A stretch of DNA of 34,387 nt from Actinomyces polynesiensis (GTDB taxonomy: Bacteria; Actinomycetota; Actinomycetes; Actinomycetales; Actinomycetaceae): contig NZ_CCXH01000078.1 in NCBI RefSeq assembly GCF_000820725.1, positions 1-34,387 on the forward strand. The letters are read 5' to 3'. Both the position numbers and the translations under genes were made by a program. Positions 15,853 through 23,425 of the stretch are shown here, piece after piece. Within the stretch, counting starts at the first letter, position 1. Every line of letters starts with the position of its first letter. Below the pieces are notes generated by a model. That model worked only from the letters and a program-made list of their open reading frames with translations, made no database searches and had not been told where the DNA came from.

Positions 15853-16763
15853 TTCTGTTCCCTTCTGCGCAGGTACCACAGGGTGACGAGGGTGATGACC
15901 CCGACCAGGACGAACTGGACCATGGAGATGGCCGCCGCATAGCCCTGGGACTGCGAGAGCGTGGTGCCCGAGCGACCTCCGAAGGCCTGCATGTAGACCT
16001 GCAGGGAGAGCACCTGGGTGCCCTTCTTGTCGGGACCGGTGAGGACGTAGGTCAGCTGATAGCTCTGCATCGCGTTGACGATGCCGAGGAGGACGTTGGC
16101 GGTGACGGAGGGGGCGAGCATCGGCATGGTGATCCACCGCAGGGTCTGCCAGCCGGAGGCGCCGTCGATGCCGGCGACCTCGTAGAGCTCCTGCGGGATG
16201 GCCTGGAGCCCGGAGAGGAAGATGATGACGGAGACGCCGCAGACCATCCACACCTGGACGAATATCACCAGGTAGAGGGCGATGTTCTGGTCACCGAAGA
16301 ACGCCGAGTTCTTCCCGAAGAGGCTGAGGAAGCGCTGGGCAGGGCCACCTGAGGTGTTGAACATCAGGGACCAGATCAGGGCGGTGACCGTCACGCCGAG
16401 CACGGTGGGCATGAAGACCACCGCACGGTAGAGGTTGCGTCCCCTCAGGCGCGGGTTGTTCAGGAGGATCGCGATGCCCAGGGCCAGGGTGATCTGGACG
16501 ATGGTCGACACCGAGGCGAACACCAGCGTGTTCTTCAGGGCGTTGAGGTTGTCGGCACGGTGGCCGGCCCCGAAGTAGTCAATGTAGTTCTGCAGCCCCA
16601 CCCACTTCGTCGGCAGGTAGATCGCCTGGCGCAGGTCGGTGAAGGACACGAAGAACACTGCGATCGCGGGCACGAAGGCGAAGACGGTGAGGACCGTCAG
16701 ACCTGTGCCGAAAGTGGCGCGCATGGGGGCGCGCGACGGGAATGGATAGGACTTGGTGTTCAC
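15849..16763 (-). CDS. CUT1 sugar ABC transporter permease, MalF-type
   Basis: 304-aa inner-membrane permease. First membrane segment GLTVLTVFAFVPAIAVFFVS (about residues 21-40); the EAA loop reads ELYEVAGIDGASGWQTLRWI and continues TMPMLAPSV. The last helix is followed by a short basic tail ending RRREQK. The start is ATG at 16763. It lies 75 nt after the binding-protein stop, and that gap is almost filled by a perfect 16-bp hairpin. The ATPase subunit is not encoded nearby; actinobacterial CUT1 systems often share a single MsiK/MsmK-type ATPase, so this one probably does too (inference). Confidence 0.93.
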   Translation of the reverse strand: MNTKSYPFPSRAPMRATFGTGLTVLTVFAFVPAIAVFFVSFTDLRQAIYLPTKWVGLQNYIDYFGAGHRADNLNALKNTLVFASVSTIVQITLALGIAILLNNPRLRGRNLYRAVVFMPTVLGVTVTALIWSLMFNTSGGPAQRFLSLFGKNSAFFGDQNIALYLVIFVQVWMVCGVSVIIFLSGLQAIPQELYEVAGIDGASGWQTLRWITMPMLAPSVTANVLLGIVNAMQSYQLTYVLTGPDKKGTQVLSLQVYMQAFGGRSGTTLSQSQGYAAAISMVQFVLVGVITLVTLWYLRRREQK

Positions 16764-16781
16764 GACTGTTCCTGTCGGAGG

Positions 16782-16817
16782 CGGTGTGGCCGGACGCCTG
16801 CGCGTCCGGCCACACCG
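16782..16817 (-). terminator. Perfect 16-bp stem-loop between binding-protein and permease genes
   Basis: CGGTGTGGCCGGACGC (16782-16797) pairs fully with GCGTCCGGCCACACCG (16802-16817) around a 4-nt loop, 21 nt after the binding-protein stop. It matches the arrangement at 1074-1107 in the other transporter operon although the stem sequences differ. A likely role is partial termination or protection of the upstream mRNA. Confidence 0.8.
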
Positions 16818-16838
16818 GTCGGATCGGTCAGCCGGGGC

Positions 16839-18197
16839 TCAGAAGCCCGCGGCCCACGCGGTCTGGGCTGCCGTGGCGGCCTCGGCGGCCGTGTCGGTGC
16901 CCAGCGGGGAGAGTGCCGGGTAGTTGAACGGGTACACCGCGTCGTCACCGGCCTTGTTGTTGGCGATCCAGACCTGGTCCCAAGCGGGCTGGTAGGTCTT
17001 GGTGTAGTCCGCGATCGAGTTCAGGAAGTCCGAGGAGTCGATCCCGGGCTGGGCCGGGGAGAAGCCGGCCTTGTTCACGAAGGTCGCGTAGTTGGTCGGG
17101 TCGGAGAAGAAGTCGAGCCACGCGAGGGCGGCCTCCTGGTTCTTCGAGTTCGAGGCGACCGCGAGCTGGAGCTCGATCTTGCCGTTGAGCAGGGCGTTGT
17201 CGGCCGCGTTGTCGGAGCCGGGGAAGGGGATGTAACCGTACTCGAAGGCACCGTTGACGGCGGAATCGATGGTGGGCTGGTTCCAGGTCCCGTCGGGGAG
17301 CATCGCGAAGTCACCGCGCGCGAAGGCCGCGGGCATGTCGTCGTAGCCGGCGCCGGAGAAGTTGTCCTGGGCGTTCTCGAAGACGGTCTGGGTCTTCTCG
17401 AGGATGGACTGGGTGTCCGTGTCGGTGAGGGAGACCTTCTGGGTCCACAGGCCCTCGGCCAGGGACTGCTTGGCCTCCAGGGTCGGGTAGGCGGAGGCGA
17501 CGTTGCCCAGCATGACGAGACCGGCCGGCCAGGTGTCCTTGCCGCCGATGCCGAAGGGGGTGATGTCCTTGGCCTTCAGGGTCTTGATCACGTCCTGGAG
17601 CTCGGACCAGGTGGTGGGGGCCTCCAGGCCGTTCTCCTCGAAGATCGTCTTGTTGTAGTAGACGCCGGTGGAGTAGCTCAGGCCGGTGGGGACGGCGTAC
17701 TGCTTGCCGTCGATGGCCTGCGCGTCGAGCACGGAGGACGTGTAGTTCTTCATGAAGGGCTGGTCGGTGAGGTCGACCAGGCCGCCCGCCTGCGCCATCA
17801 GCACGTCGTCGGAGGTCGAGTCGGAGGCGTACGAGGGCGCCTCGACGAAGTTCTTGACGACGAAGATGTCGACCGAGCCCGCGGAGAGCTGCGCGGACTT
17901 CGTGGCCGGGTAGGAGTCGTTGGGGACCGAGGTGACCTTCGCGTCCACGTTGGGGTACTTCTCCTTGAAGGCGGTCGTGATCGCGTTGAAGGCCTCGTCC
18001 GACGCCGAGGCGCTCGAGACGAGGATGTTCAGCGAACCCGACAGGTCCGAGGGGGCAGTGCTGGCGCCGGACTCGCCCGACGCGGAACCGGTGGACCCGC
18101 CTCCGCAGGCGGCCAGGGTGCCCACCATCGCGAGGGACGCGGCCCCGGCGACCAGGGTGCGCGAGACGCGCCCCGCGCGGGAGTTGCTGTGTTGCAT
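16839..18197 (-). CDS. Extracellular sugar-binding lipoprotein of the mannoside ABC transporter
   Basis: 452-aa binding protein (SBP family 1). The signal peptide ends in lipobox LAAC (about Cys31) and is followed by a Gly/Ser linker. The mature protein shows SBP features such as LNILVSSASASDEAFNAI, GLSYSTGVYYNKTIFEENGL, FARGDFAMLPDGTWNQP and ALAWLDFFSDPTNYATFVNK. ATG 18197 has AAGGAG 6 nt upstream. An operator-like near-palindrome lies 21-34 nt upstream of the start, so repression by the adjacent LacI protein is likely. Binding-protein specificity is inferred from the neighbouring GH130 and ManA genes: probably a beta-mannose-containing oligosaccharide. Confidence 0.92.
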   Translation of the reverse strand: MQHSNSRAGRVSRTLVAGAASLAMVGTLAACGGGSTGSASGESGASTAPSDLSGSLNILVSSASASDEAFNAITTAFKEKYPNVDAKVTSVPNDSYPATKSAQLSAGSVDIFVVKNFVEAPSYASDSTSDDVLMAQAGGLVDLTDQPFMKNYTSSVLDAQAIDGKQYAVPTGLSYSTGVYYNKTIFEENGLEAPTTWSELQDVIKTLKAKDITPFGIGGKDTWPAGLVMLGNVASAYPTLEAKQSLAEGLWTQKVSLTDTDTQSILEKTQTVFENAQDNFSGAGYDDMPAAFARGDFAMLPDGTWNQPTIDSAVNGAFEYGYIPFPGSDNAADNALLNGKIELQLAVASNSKNQEAALAWLDFFSDPTNYATFVNKAGFSPAQPGIDSSDFLNSIADYTKTYQPAWDQVWIANNKAGDDAVYPFNYPALSPLGTDTAAEAATAAQTAWAAGF

Positions 18198-18217
18198 TCT
18201 TGACTCCTTCGTCTAAG

Positions 18218-18231
18218 CCGAAGCGTTTCGG
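18218..18231. promoter_or_regulatory. Operator-like near-palindrome upstream of the binding-protein gene
   Basis: CCGAAGCGTTTCGG has five perfect outer pairs and the central CG of LacI-family sites. It matches the site at 20823-20836 (opposite strand) in 13 of 14 positions. A TACATT hexamer sits just upstream on the transcribed strand, so the site would cover the start of transcription. Confidence 0.75.
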
Positions 18232-18290
18232 TGCCCACGAATGTAGCACCGCTCGGCCCGTGGGTGCCACCCACCGAAGTTACGAATGGA

Positions 18291-19331
18291 TCACATCCTG
18301 CCAGCGGCGCGCGCCGGGGCGGTGGACTCACCCAGGACGATCTCGGCGGGAGGGATCTCGCGGTCCTCGGGGGCACCGCCGTCGATGGTCTCCAGCAGCA
18401 CCCGTGCCGCCTCGGCGGCCAGACGGCGCGGGTTCGTGCGTGCCGTGGTCAGCGTGGGGCGGATGTACGTCCCCAGGGCGATGCCGTCGTAGCCCGTCAC
18501 CGAGACGTCACCGGGCACGTCCAGCCCGAGGTCCTGGCACTCCCTGATGAACCCGACCGCCATGAGGTCGTTCGCGCACACGACCCCGGTGGGACGGTCG
18601 GGACGGGTCATGAGCTCGCGCGCGGCCTCCTGGCCGCCCCGGTAGCTGAAGTCACCCTCGATCACCCGACTGGTGTCCAGGTCGGCTGCGGCCATGGTCT
18701 CCTGCCAGGCCCGGCGCCGGGAGCGGGAGTGGACGAACTCAGGTGGCCCCGCCACGTGGGCGATGGACCGGTGCCCCTGGCCGATGAGCAACCCGGTGAG
18801 GTCCCGCATCGGGGCCACGGCGTCCTGACGCACACTCGGCAGGGGCAGGACGGTGTCGGGGTTGACCGCCACGGCGGGCATGTCGAGTTCCCGGGAGAGG
18901 GGCACCCGGGGGTCGTCGATGCGCAGCTCGTTGACGAAGACCCCGTCGACCCTGCGGTTCAGCGCGAGCATCCGGTAGCGCTCGATGGTCTCCTTCTCGC
19001 CGGTGCTCACCTGGAGCACGAGGGCGTACCCGCGCGGCGCGAGGACCTCCTCGATGCCGCCGATGAAGGCCCCGAAGAACGGGTCCGCCTCGAGGACGTC
19101 GATCTCGCGCTGCACGACGAGTCCCACGGTGAACGCGCGGTCCGAGGAGAGGCTTCGTCCCCTGAGGGAGGGCACGAAACCGAGGTCGTCGGCGACCTCG
19201 AGGATCCGCTTGCGCGTGGCGTCGGAGACGCCGGGTCGTCCGTTGAGGGCCGCCGATGCCGAGCTGATGGCCACTCCGGCCACCCGGGCGACATCGACGA
19301 TGGTCGTCCGCTTCCGCGATGAGGCTGACAT
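18291..19331 (-). CDS. LacI-family transcriptional regulator
   Basis: 346-aa repressor. The N-terminal helix-turn-helix TIVDVARVAGVAISSASAAL (about residues 10-29) is followed by the hinge region (VSDATRKRILEVADDLGF). The remaining residues are a sugar-binding core ending with GDVSVTGYDGIALGTYIRPT, the usual dimer/effector segment. ATG 19331 is preferred over GTG 19337 because AGGA lies 7 nt upstream of the ATG and abuts the GTG. It sits between manA (62-nt gap) and the binding-protein gene. Two matching operator-like sites flank it upstream of manA and of the transporter, so it is the probable local repressor. The effector is presumably the imported sugar or a breakdown product. Confidence 0.92.
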   Translation of the reverse strand: MSASSRKRTTIVDVARVAGVAISSASAALNGRPGVSDATRKRILEVADDLGFVPSLRGRSLSSDRAFTVGLVVQREIDVLEADPFFGAFIGGIEEVLAPRGYALVLQVSTGEKETIERYRMLALNRRVDGVFVNELRIDDPRVPLSRELDMPAVAVNPDTVLPLPSVRQDAVAPMRDLTGLLIGQGHRSIAHVAGPPEFVHSRSRRRAWQETMAAADLDTSRVIEGDFSYRGGQEAARELMTRPDRPTGVVCANDLMAVGFIRECQDLGLDVPGDVSVTGYDGIALGTYIRPTLTTARTNPRRLAAEAARVLLETIDGGAPEDREIPPAEIVLGESTAPARAAGRM

Positions 19332-19400
19332 GCGCACATCCTAGGTCCTGGCCCATCGGGGCCGGTCACCGGTGCAGCACCGCTGACCGGCCCCGAGGGC

Positions 19401-20645
19401 TCAGGCCACGGCCACCCGGGCAGGTGTCGCGACGACCGGGAGCACCCGGGCGCCCCGGCCGTCCGCCGCGGAGGCGACCGTCACGACGGCCACACGACCC
19501 GCGCCCTCGACCCTGACGGAGTCCTCGGCCCGGGCCAGGACGGCCCCACCCGGCACCAGCGCGCTGCGCCCGGCGGCGTCCGCGACCACCACGGCACCCT
19601 CGAGGGCGAGCAGCATGGTCACACGTCCGTCGCCACCCACCTCGACGACCCCGGGCTCGCGCACCTCGACGACCTCGAGACGGAAGTCGGGCACGGACGT
19701 CGTGAGCTCCTGGAGGCACACGCCCGGGGCGGGCCAGGAGGCCTCGAGCGGACGCACCGGGGCGGATCCGGGGTGGAAGTCCGCATTCGCCGTGAACTCC
19801 GCGACGTCGACACGCTTGGAGGTCAGCCCGGCGCGCAGGACGTTGTCGGAGCTCGACATGACCTCCAGGCCGAAGCCGTCGAGGTAGGCGTGGACGGTGC
19901 CCGCCCCCGTGGACAGTGCGTGCCCCGGGGCGACGGTCACGTGGTTGAGGAAGACGGAGACGAGGGCGCCCCGGTCCCCGGGGAACTGCCCGAGCAGGTC
20001 ACGTGCGAGGTCCAGTGCCGGGGTGCCGGGAGCGGATCCGAGGGCCTCCAGTGCCGCTGCGACCTCCGACGGGGGCAGTTCCTCGAGCAGGGTGAAGGCC
20101 TCCTCGATGGCGCGCTCCTCGGGAGCCGCGCCCAGGACGCTGCACACGCCCTCCAGACCGGGGACGAGGGCGAGGTCGGCGCGGATGTCCTCCGCGTGGC
20201 GGAACCCGGCCAGCGCCCGCAGGGGTGAGAGCGCCACGATCGCCTCGGGCTTGTGGTTGGCGTCGGAGTAGTTGCGGTGTGCTGCGTCCACGCCCGCCTC
20301 CTGCTCCCTGCGGTAGCCCGCCCGCGCCTGCTCCAGGCTCGGGTGGACCTGGATCGACAGTGCGCGGCAGGTGGCCAGCAGCTTGACCAGGAAGGGCAGG
20401 CCGGCGCCGAACCGTCCGATGGTGGACTCCCCCAGCCAGCCGGTCGGGTCGGAGGCGATCACAGCGTCGAGGGGGCGACCGGGGTCCGCGGGCGAGGCGC
20501 TGTCCGCCAGGGCAGGGTGGGAGGGGTGGGCCCCGTGCCAGACCTCCGCCCAGGGCCTGCCGTCGGGGGGTACGCCGAGGAAGTCCGGGATCGTGGTCGG
20601 GGAGCCCCAGTCGTAGTTCTGGAGCGCTCCGGTGAGGGTGAGCAT
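19401..20645 (-). CDS. manA: Mannose-6-phosphate isomerase, class I
   Basis: 414-aa zinc enzyme that interconverts mannose-6-phosphate and fructose-6-phosphate. The N-terminal signature QNYDWGSP is present. Zinc ligands fit Gln99 and His101 (SIQVHP), Glu134 (NHKPEAI) and His252 (AGTVHAYL). The catalytic arginine lies in NVLRAGLTSK (Arg271). The start at ATG 20645 is set by GAGGAA close upstream and the immediate family N-terminus. A candidate promoter and operator lie about 180-220 nt upstream. It is the first gene of the mannoside cluster: phosphorolysis gives mannose-1-phosphate, and mannose released or phosphorylated enters glycolysis through this enzyme. A phosphomannomutase is not encoded here. 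Confidence 0.93.
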   Translation of the reverse strand: MLTLTGALQNYDWGSPTTIPDFLGVPPDGRPWAEVWHGAHPSHPALADSASPADPGRPLDAVIASDPTGWLGESTIGRFGAGLPFLVKLLATCRALSIQVHPSLEQARAGYRREQEAGVDAAHRNYSDANHKPEAIVALSPLRALAGFRHAEDIRADLALVPGLEGVCSVLGAAPEERAIEEAFTLLEELPPSEVAAALEALGSAPGTPALDLARDLLGQFPGDRGALVSVFLNHVTVAPGHALSTGAGTVHAYLDGFGLEVMSSSDNVLRAGLTSKRVDVAEFTANADFHPGSAPVRPLEASWPAPGVCLQELTTSVPDFRLEVVEVREPGVVEVGGDGRVTMLLALEGAVVVADAAGRSALVPGGAVLARAEDSVRVEGAGRVAVVTVASAADGRGARVLPVVATPARVAVA

Positions 20646-20822
20646 GCGTGTTCCTCGTTCGGTGACGTGGCGCGGGTCGTCGGGGTGGACCCGGGCCGGA
20701 TCGACTGTGGTCAGGTCCCCATTGGCACACCGGGCACGGGTGCATCCGTGTCCGTCGAGGGGACGACGACGCCCCCGGGTGCACTGGCGGGCCATCGGGA
20801 CCCGCCGGTCGGAACCACTTTA

Positions 20823-20836
20823 CCGAAACGCTTCAG
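20823..20836. promoter_or_regulatory. Operator-like near-palindrome upstream of manA
   Basis: CCGAAACGCTTCAG; its reverse complement differs from the site at 18218 at a single base. It lies just downstream of a candidate minus-strand promoter, so binding would block initiation of manA transcription. Confidence 0.72.
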
Positions 20837-20839
20837 TTG

Positions 20840-20868
20840 ACTCTAGCAAAGGCCTCCCGGCCTGTACA
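20840..20868 (-). promoter_or_regulatory. Candidate manA promoter
   Basis: On the minus strand TGTACA (20868-20863) and TAGAGT (20845-20840) stand 17 nt apart, each matching 4 of 6 bases of the -35 and -10 consensus. The predicted start of transcription falls in the operator at 20823-20836. Moderate evidence only. Confidence 0.4.
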
Positions 20869-20883
20869 GCACCCCCTGAGCGC

Positions 20884-20952
20884 GAAGTCCGCTCTGTTCT
20901 CCCCGCGAGGTCCGCTCAGTTCTGCCCCCGAGGTCCGTCCCCGTCCAGTCGG
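20884..20952 (+). repeat. 23-nt direct-repeat array C (two full units plus decayed unit)
   Basis: Units start at 20884, 20907 and 20930. The first two carry GAAGTCCGCTCTGTTC and GAGGTCCGCTCAGTTC; the third keeps GAGGTCCGTCC and then diverges. The array lies in the divergent gap upstream of the SRAP gene, 16 nt beyond the candidate manA promoter. Confidence 0.85.
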
Positions 20953-20961
20953 CGAGTGCTG

Positions 20962-21009
20962 CCCGTCCGCTCCCCGGGCACCGGTCCCGTCCGCTCCCCG
21001 GGTACCGGT
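20962..21009 (+). repeat. 24-nt tandem duplication
   Basis: Two adjacent 24-nt copies (20962-20985 and 20986-21009) differ at one base. Each contains GTCCGCTCCCCGGG, which shares GTCCGCTC with the 23-nt family ending just upstream, so it may be a diverged relative. Confidence 0.7.
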
Positions 21010-21143
21010 CACGCCCGCCCGCTCCCCACGGGCAGTGTGCCCGCCACCGCCCATCCGCCTCGCCCGCGTGCCTCTCCCTCTCACCGCGCCCACCTGTCGC
21101 ACTGCGTGGGAGGATCGGGACACCCGAGATCCGGAGGTGCCCG

Positions 21144-22046
21144 ATGTGCGGCCGTTTCGCCCTCTTCGCCGATGATGACGAGCTGGTCTCCCTCTTCGAC
21201 GTGGACCTGCTCCTGGATGAGCACCGACCCTCCTTCAACGTCGCCCCCTCCCAGGTGGTCCGCGTGGTGATGGACCGACTCGTCGACGAGGACGGCCACG
21301 TCATCCGGGTGCAGGGAGGCGACCGATCCGGCGCGGCATCCACGACACAGCAGCGGGGCACCGACCGTCCCCCCGCACCGGGGGCAGCAGCGGGCGCTCC
21401 CGACGCCGAACCGACCACGACCACGCCCCCGACCACCACCCCGACCGACCCCACTCCGGCGGGCCACGCACGCGTCGAGCGCCAGCTCCGCCTCCTGAAG
21501 TGGGGTCTGGTGCCGTCCTGGGCGAGGACGCCCGAGCGCCCCATCATCAATGCGCGCGCGGAGACCCTCACGACCAAGCCGAGCTTCCGCGCGGCCGCGG
21601 CCCGGCGCCGCTGCCTCGTCCCCGCCAACGGCTACTTCGAGTGGCAGGCCCCGCCGACCGGCCACGGCCCGAAGCAGCCCTGGTTCCTCTCCGCGGGCGA
21701 GGGCGACCCCGTCATCGCCCTGGCCGGGATCTCCGAGGCCTGGCGCGTGCCCGGCACCCCCGCCAACGAGGGCGACGCCTGGCTCCTGACCTGCGCGATC
21801 ATCACCCGTTCCGCCCCTGACGCACTGGGCGAGATCCACGACCGCACCCCCGTGGTCGTCCCCCCGGACCTGTGGGACGCGTGGTTGGACCCGCGCACCA
21901 CCGACCCCGGGAGCGTCGAGGGTCTCCTGCGGGCAGTGCCCGACCCCGCCCTCGTCCCCCGCGAGGTCTCACGCGCGGTGGGCAATGTGCGCAACGACTC
22001 CCCCGAGCTCATCGAGCCTGTCGACCCGGACCGCACTCCGGCCTGA
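21144..22046 (+). CDS. SRAP-domain DNA-protein crosslink protein (YedK/HMCES family)
   Basis: 300-aa SOS-response-associated peptidase family protein, which covalently traps abasic sites in single-stranded DNA through Cys2. All landmarks are present: MCGRFALF (catalytic Cys2), FNVAPSQ, KWGLVPSW, INARAETL, RRCLVPANGYFEW (conserved Glu) and IHDRTPVVV (conserved His). Between VVRVVMDRLVDEDG and KWGLVPSW lies an insertion of about 50 residues (about 57-107) rich in Thr, Pro, Ala and Asp, making it longer than typical 220-240-aa members. The ATG is fixed because Cys2 must be exposed after Met removal. It is convergent with the PfkB kinase gene, 29 nt apart. Confidence 0.92.
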   Translation: MCGRFALFADDDELVSLFDVDLLLDEHRPSFNVAPSQVVRVVMDRLVDEDGHVIRVQGGDRSGAASTTQQRGTDRPPAPGAAAGAPDAEPTTTTPPTTTPTDPTPAGHARVERQLRLLKWGLVPSWARTPERPIINARAETLTTKPSFRAAAARRRCLVPANGYFEWQAPPTGHGPKQPWFLSAGEGDPVIALAGISEAWRVPGTPANEGDAWLLTCAIITRSAPDALGEIHDRTPVVVPPDLWDAWLDPRTTDPGSVEGLLRAVPDPALVPREVSRAVGNVRNDSPELIEPVDPDRTPA

Positions 22047-22075
22047 TCCACGGGCGGGACCCGACGGTCCTCCTC

Positions 22076-23134
22076 TCAGATCCCCTCCAGCAGCTCGGCC
22101 AGGCGCGGGTCCGAGCGCCAGGTGCGCGTCCCGAAGGTGCAGGTCGACAGGGTCGCCACGGAGGCGGCGAAGGTGATCTGCGGGGTCGGGTCCTGCGGCA
22201 CCGCGAGTTCCGCGGCATGGAGCCGGGCGAGGGCCCAGGCCAGCGCGCCGTGGAACACGTCGCCCGCACCGAGGGTGGATGCCTCCGCGACCCCGACCAC
22301 CGGGACCTCCCCCTCCGCCCCGTCCCACCACCAGCGCACAGGGTTCGCACCGTCCGTGCGCACCACCCGCGTGATGCCGAAACCGCGCAGGAAGGCGGCG
22401 GTGGCGTCCCCGTCGGCCTCGCTGAGCACGGGCGGGCGGAAGTCCGCCGACACCACGGCCACGTCCACCAGTCCGAGCAGCGGCGTGAACCAGGGCTTCC
22501 AGGAGCCGCCGTCCAGGACGCGCAGGTGCGAGGGATGCTCCTCGAGTTCCGCGAAGGGATCCTCGGATGCGCCGTCATCCCGTGTCCCCACACGCAGCGC
22601 CAGCGCGGCCAGTTCCGGGTTGTGCCCGTCGACGAGGACGACGTCGGGGTCGCCCATGTGGAGGAGGTCCTCAGCGAGCCGGGTCCGCGCGCCGACGACA
22701 TCCAGGGGGAGGCGCGCATTGGTGGAGACGACCATCCTCCCCTCCGGGTGCTCGACGATGCTGGAGAGGGCGGGTTCCAGGCCACGTGCCCGCGAGTCCG
22801 CGTCCGCGGGGAGCGGGGGCGGTCCGTCGGGGAGTTCGGTCGCATCGAGGACGTCCACCCCGGCCTTCGCCAGGTCCGCGCGCACCACATCACTCAGGGG
22901 ACCCCGTCCGACTGCGGTGAGGAGGGTTGCGACGTCGCCCTCGTCGCCCTCACTGCCGGTCCCGCGCACCCGCGCCACGCGGCACAGTGCCGAGAAGGTC
23001 ACCGCCGCGTTCGTCGCCGGCCCGCCGGCCGCCAGGAGGTGCGCCGTGGACGTGGTCTTGGTGAGCGGATCAGGTGCCGAGTCGAGGCCGTGTGCCACGT
23101 CCAGGGTGGTGAGTCCCGCGAAGAGTCCGTGCAT
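22076..23134 (-). CDS. PfkB-family carbohydrate kinase
   Basis: 352-aa ribokinase-like enzyme that phosphorylates a sugar or nucleoside with ATP. The N-terminal substrate signature AAGGPATNAAVTF (about 35-47) and the C-terminal ATP/anion-hole signature STLGAGDVFHGALAWAL, with catalytic Asp292 in GAGD, are both intact. The middle has two acidic, Gly-rich segments (residues 58-66, 105-118) that look like loop insertions. The start at ATG 23134 gives MHGLFAGLTTLDV, the standard first beta strand. It stands alone, divergent from the next gene. No residue pattern lets me choose fructose, ribose, adenosine or another substrate. Confidence 0.88.
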   Translation of the reverse strand: MHGLFAGLTTLDVAHGLDSAPDPLTKTTSTAHLLAAGGPATNAAVTFSALCRVARVRGTGSEGDEGDVATLLTAVGRGPLSDVVRADLAKAGVDVLDATELPDGPPPLPADADSRARGLEPALSSIVEHPEGRMVVSTNARLPLDVVGARTRLAEDLLHMGDPDVVLVDGHNPELAALALRVGTRDDGASEDPFAELEEHPSHLRVLDGGSWKPWFTPLLGLVDVAVVSADFRPPVLSEADGDATAAFLRGFGITRVVRTDGANPVRWWWDGAEGEVPVVGVAEASTLGAGDVFHGALAWALARLHAAELAVPQDPTPQITFAASVATLSTCTFGTRTWRSDPRLAELLEGI

Positions 23135-23425
23135 GCGCCCATTGTCCTGCCCGGCACGTCGGTCTGCTCCGGACCCGCTGCTCGACACCTCCCGGGACGG
23201 ACGGTCCGTCAGCTCCGGGAACGCCGGAAGGAGCTGCCGGACCGGGCGCGGGGGCCACCGACCGGCCGGACCGCCTCGCCGGCCTGGATGACTTCGCCGC
23301 TCCCCGGAGGGCCGATCGTCCGCCCTGATCACAGGGCCCGGGTGGCACCATGGGTCACGTACCGCAACCGCCGACGACCCCCGACGCCGGTCCGTGTGAC
23401 CTGCGGAGGGCCGAGAAGGAGCACC

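Larger units (their letters stand above)
20646..21143. other. 498-bp divergent intergenic region between manA and the SRAP gene
   Basis: Holds the manA leader (20646-20822), an operator and promoter candidate (20823-20868), the 23-nt array C (20884-20952), a 24-nt tandem duplication (20962-21009), and then about 130 bp up to the SRAP start. No gene is supported. The 177-nt manA leader has no obvious riboswitch-like fold that I could identify. Confidence 0.55.

Noticed and set aside
19332-19337. GTG 19337 as lacI start
   Set aside because: The purine-rich site is only one base from this GTG but well spaced from ATG 19331.
20621-20630. GGAGCGCTCC palindrome as a CebR-type operator
   Set aside because: It lies within the first codons of manA (Gly-Ala-Leu), is only 10 bp, and differs from the local operator pair. 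Probably chance.
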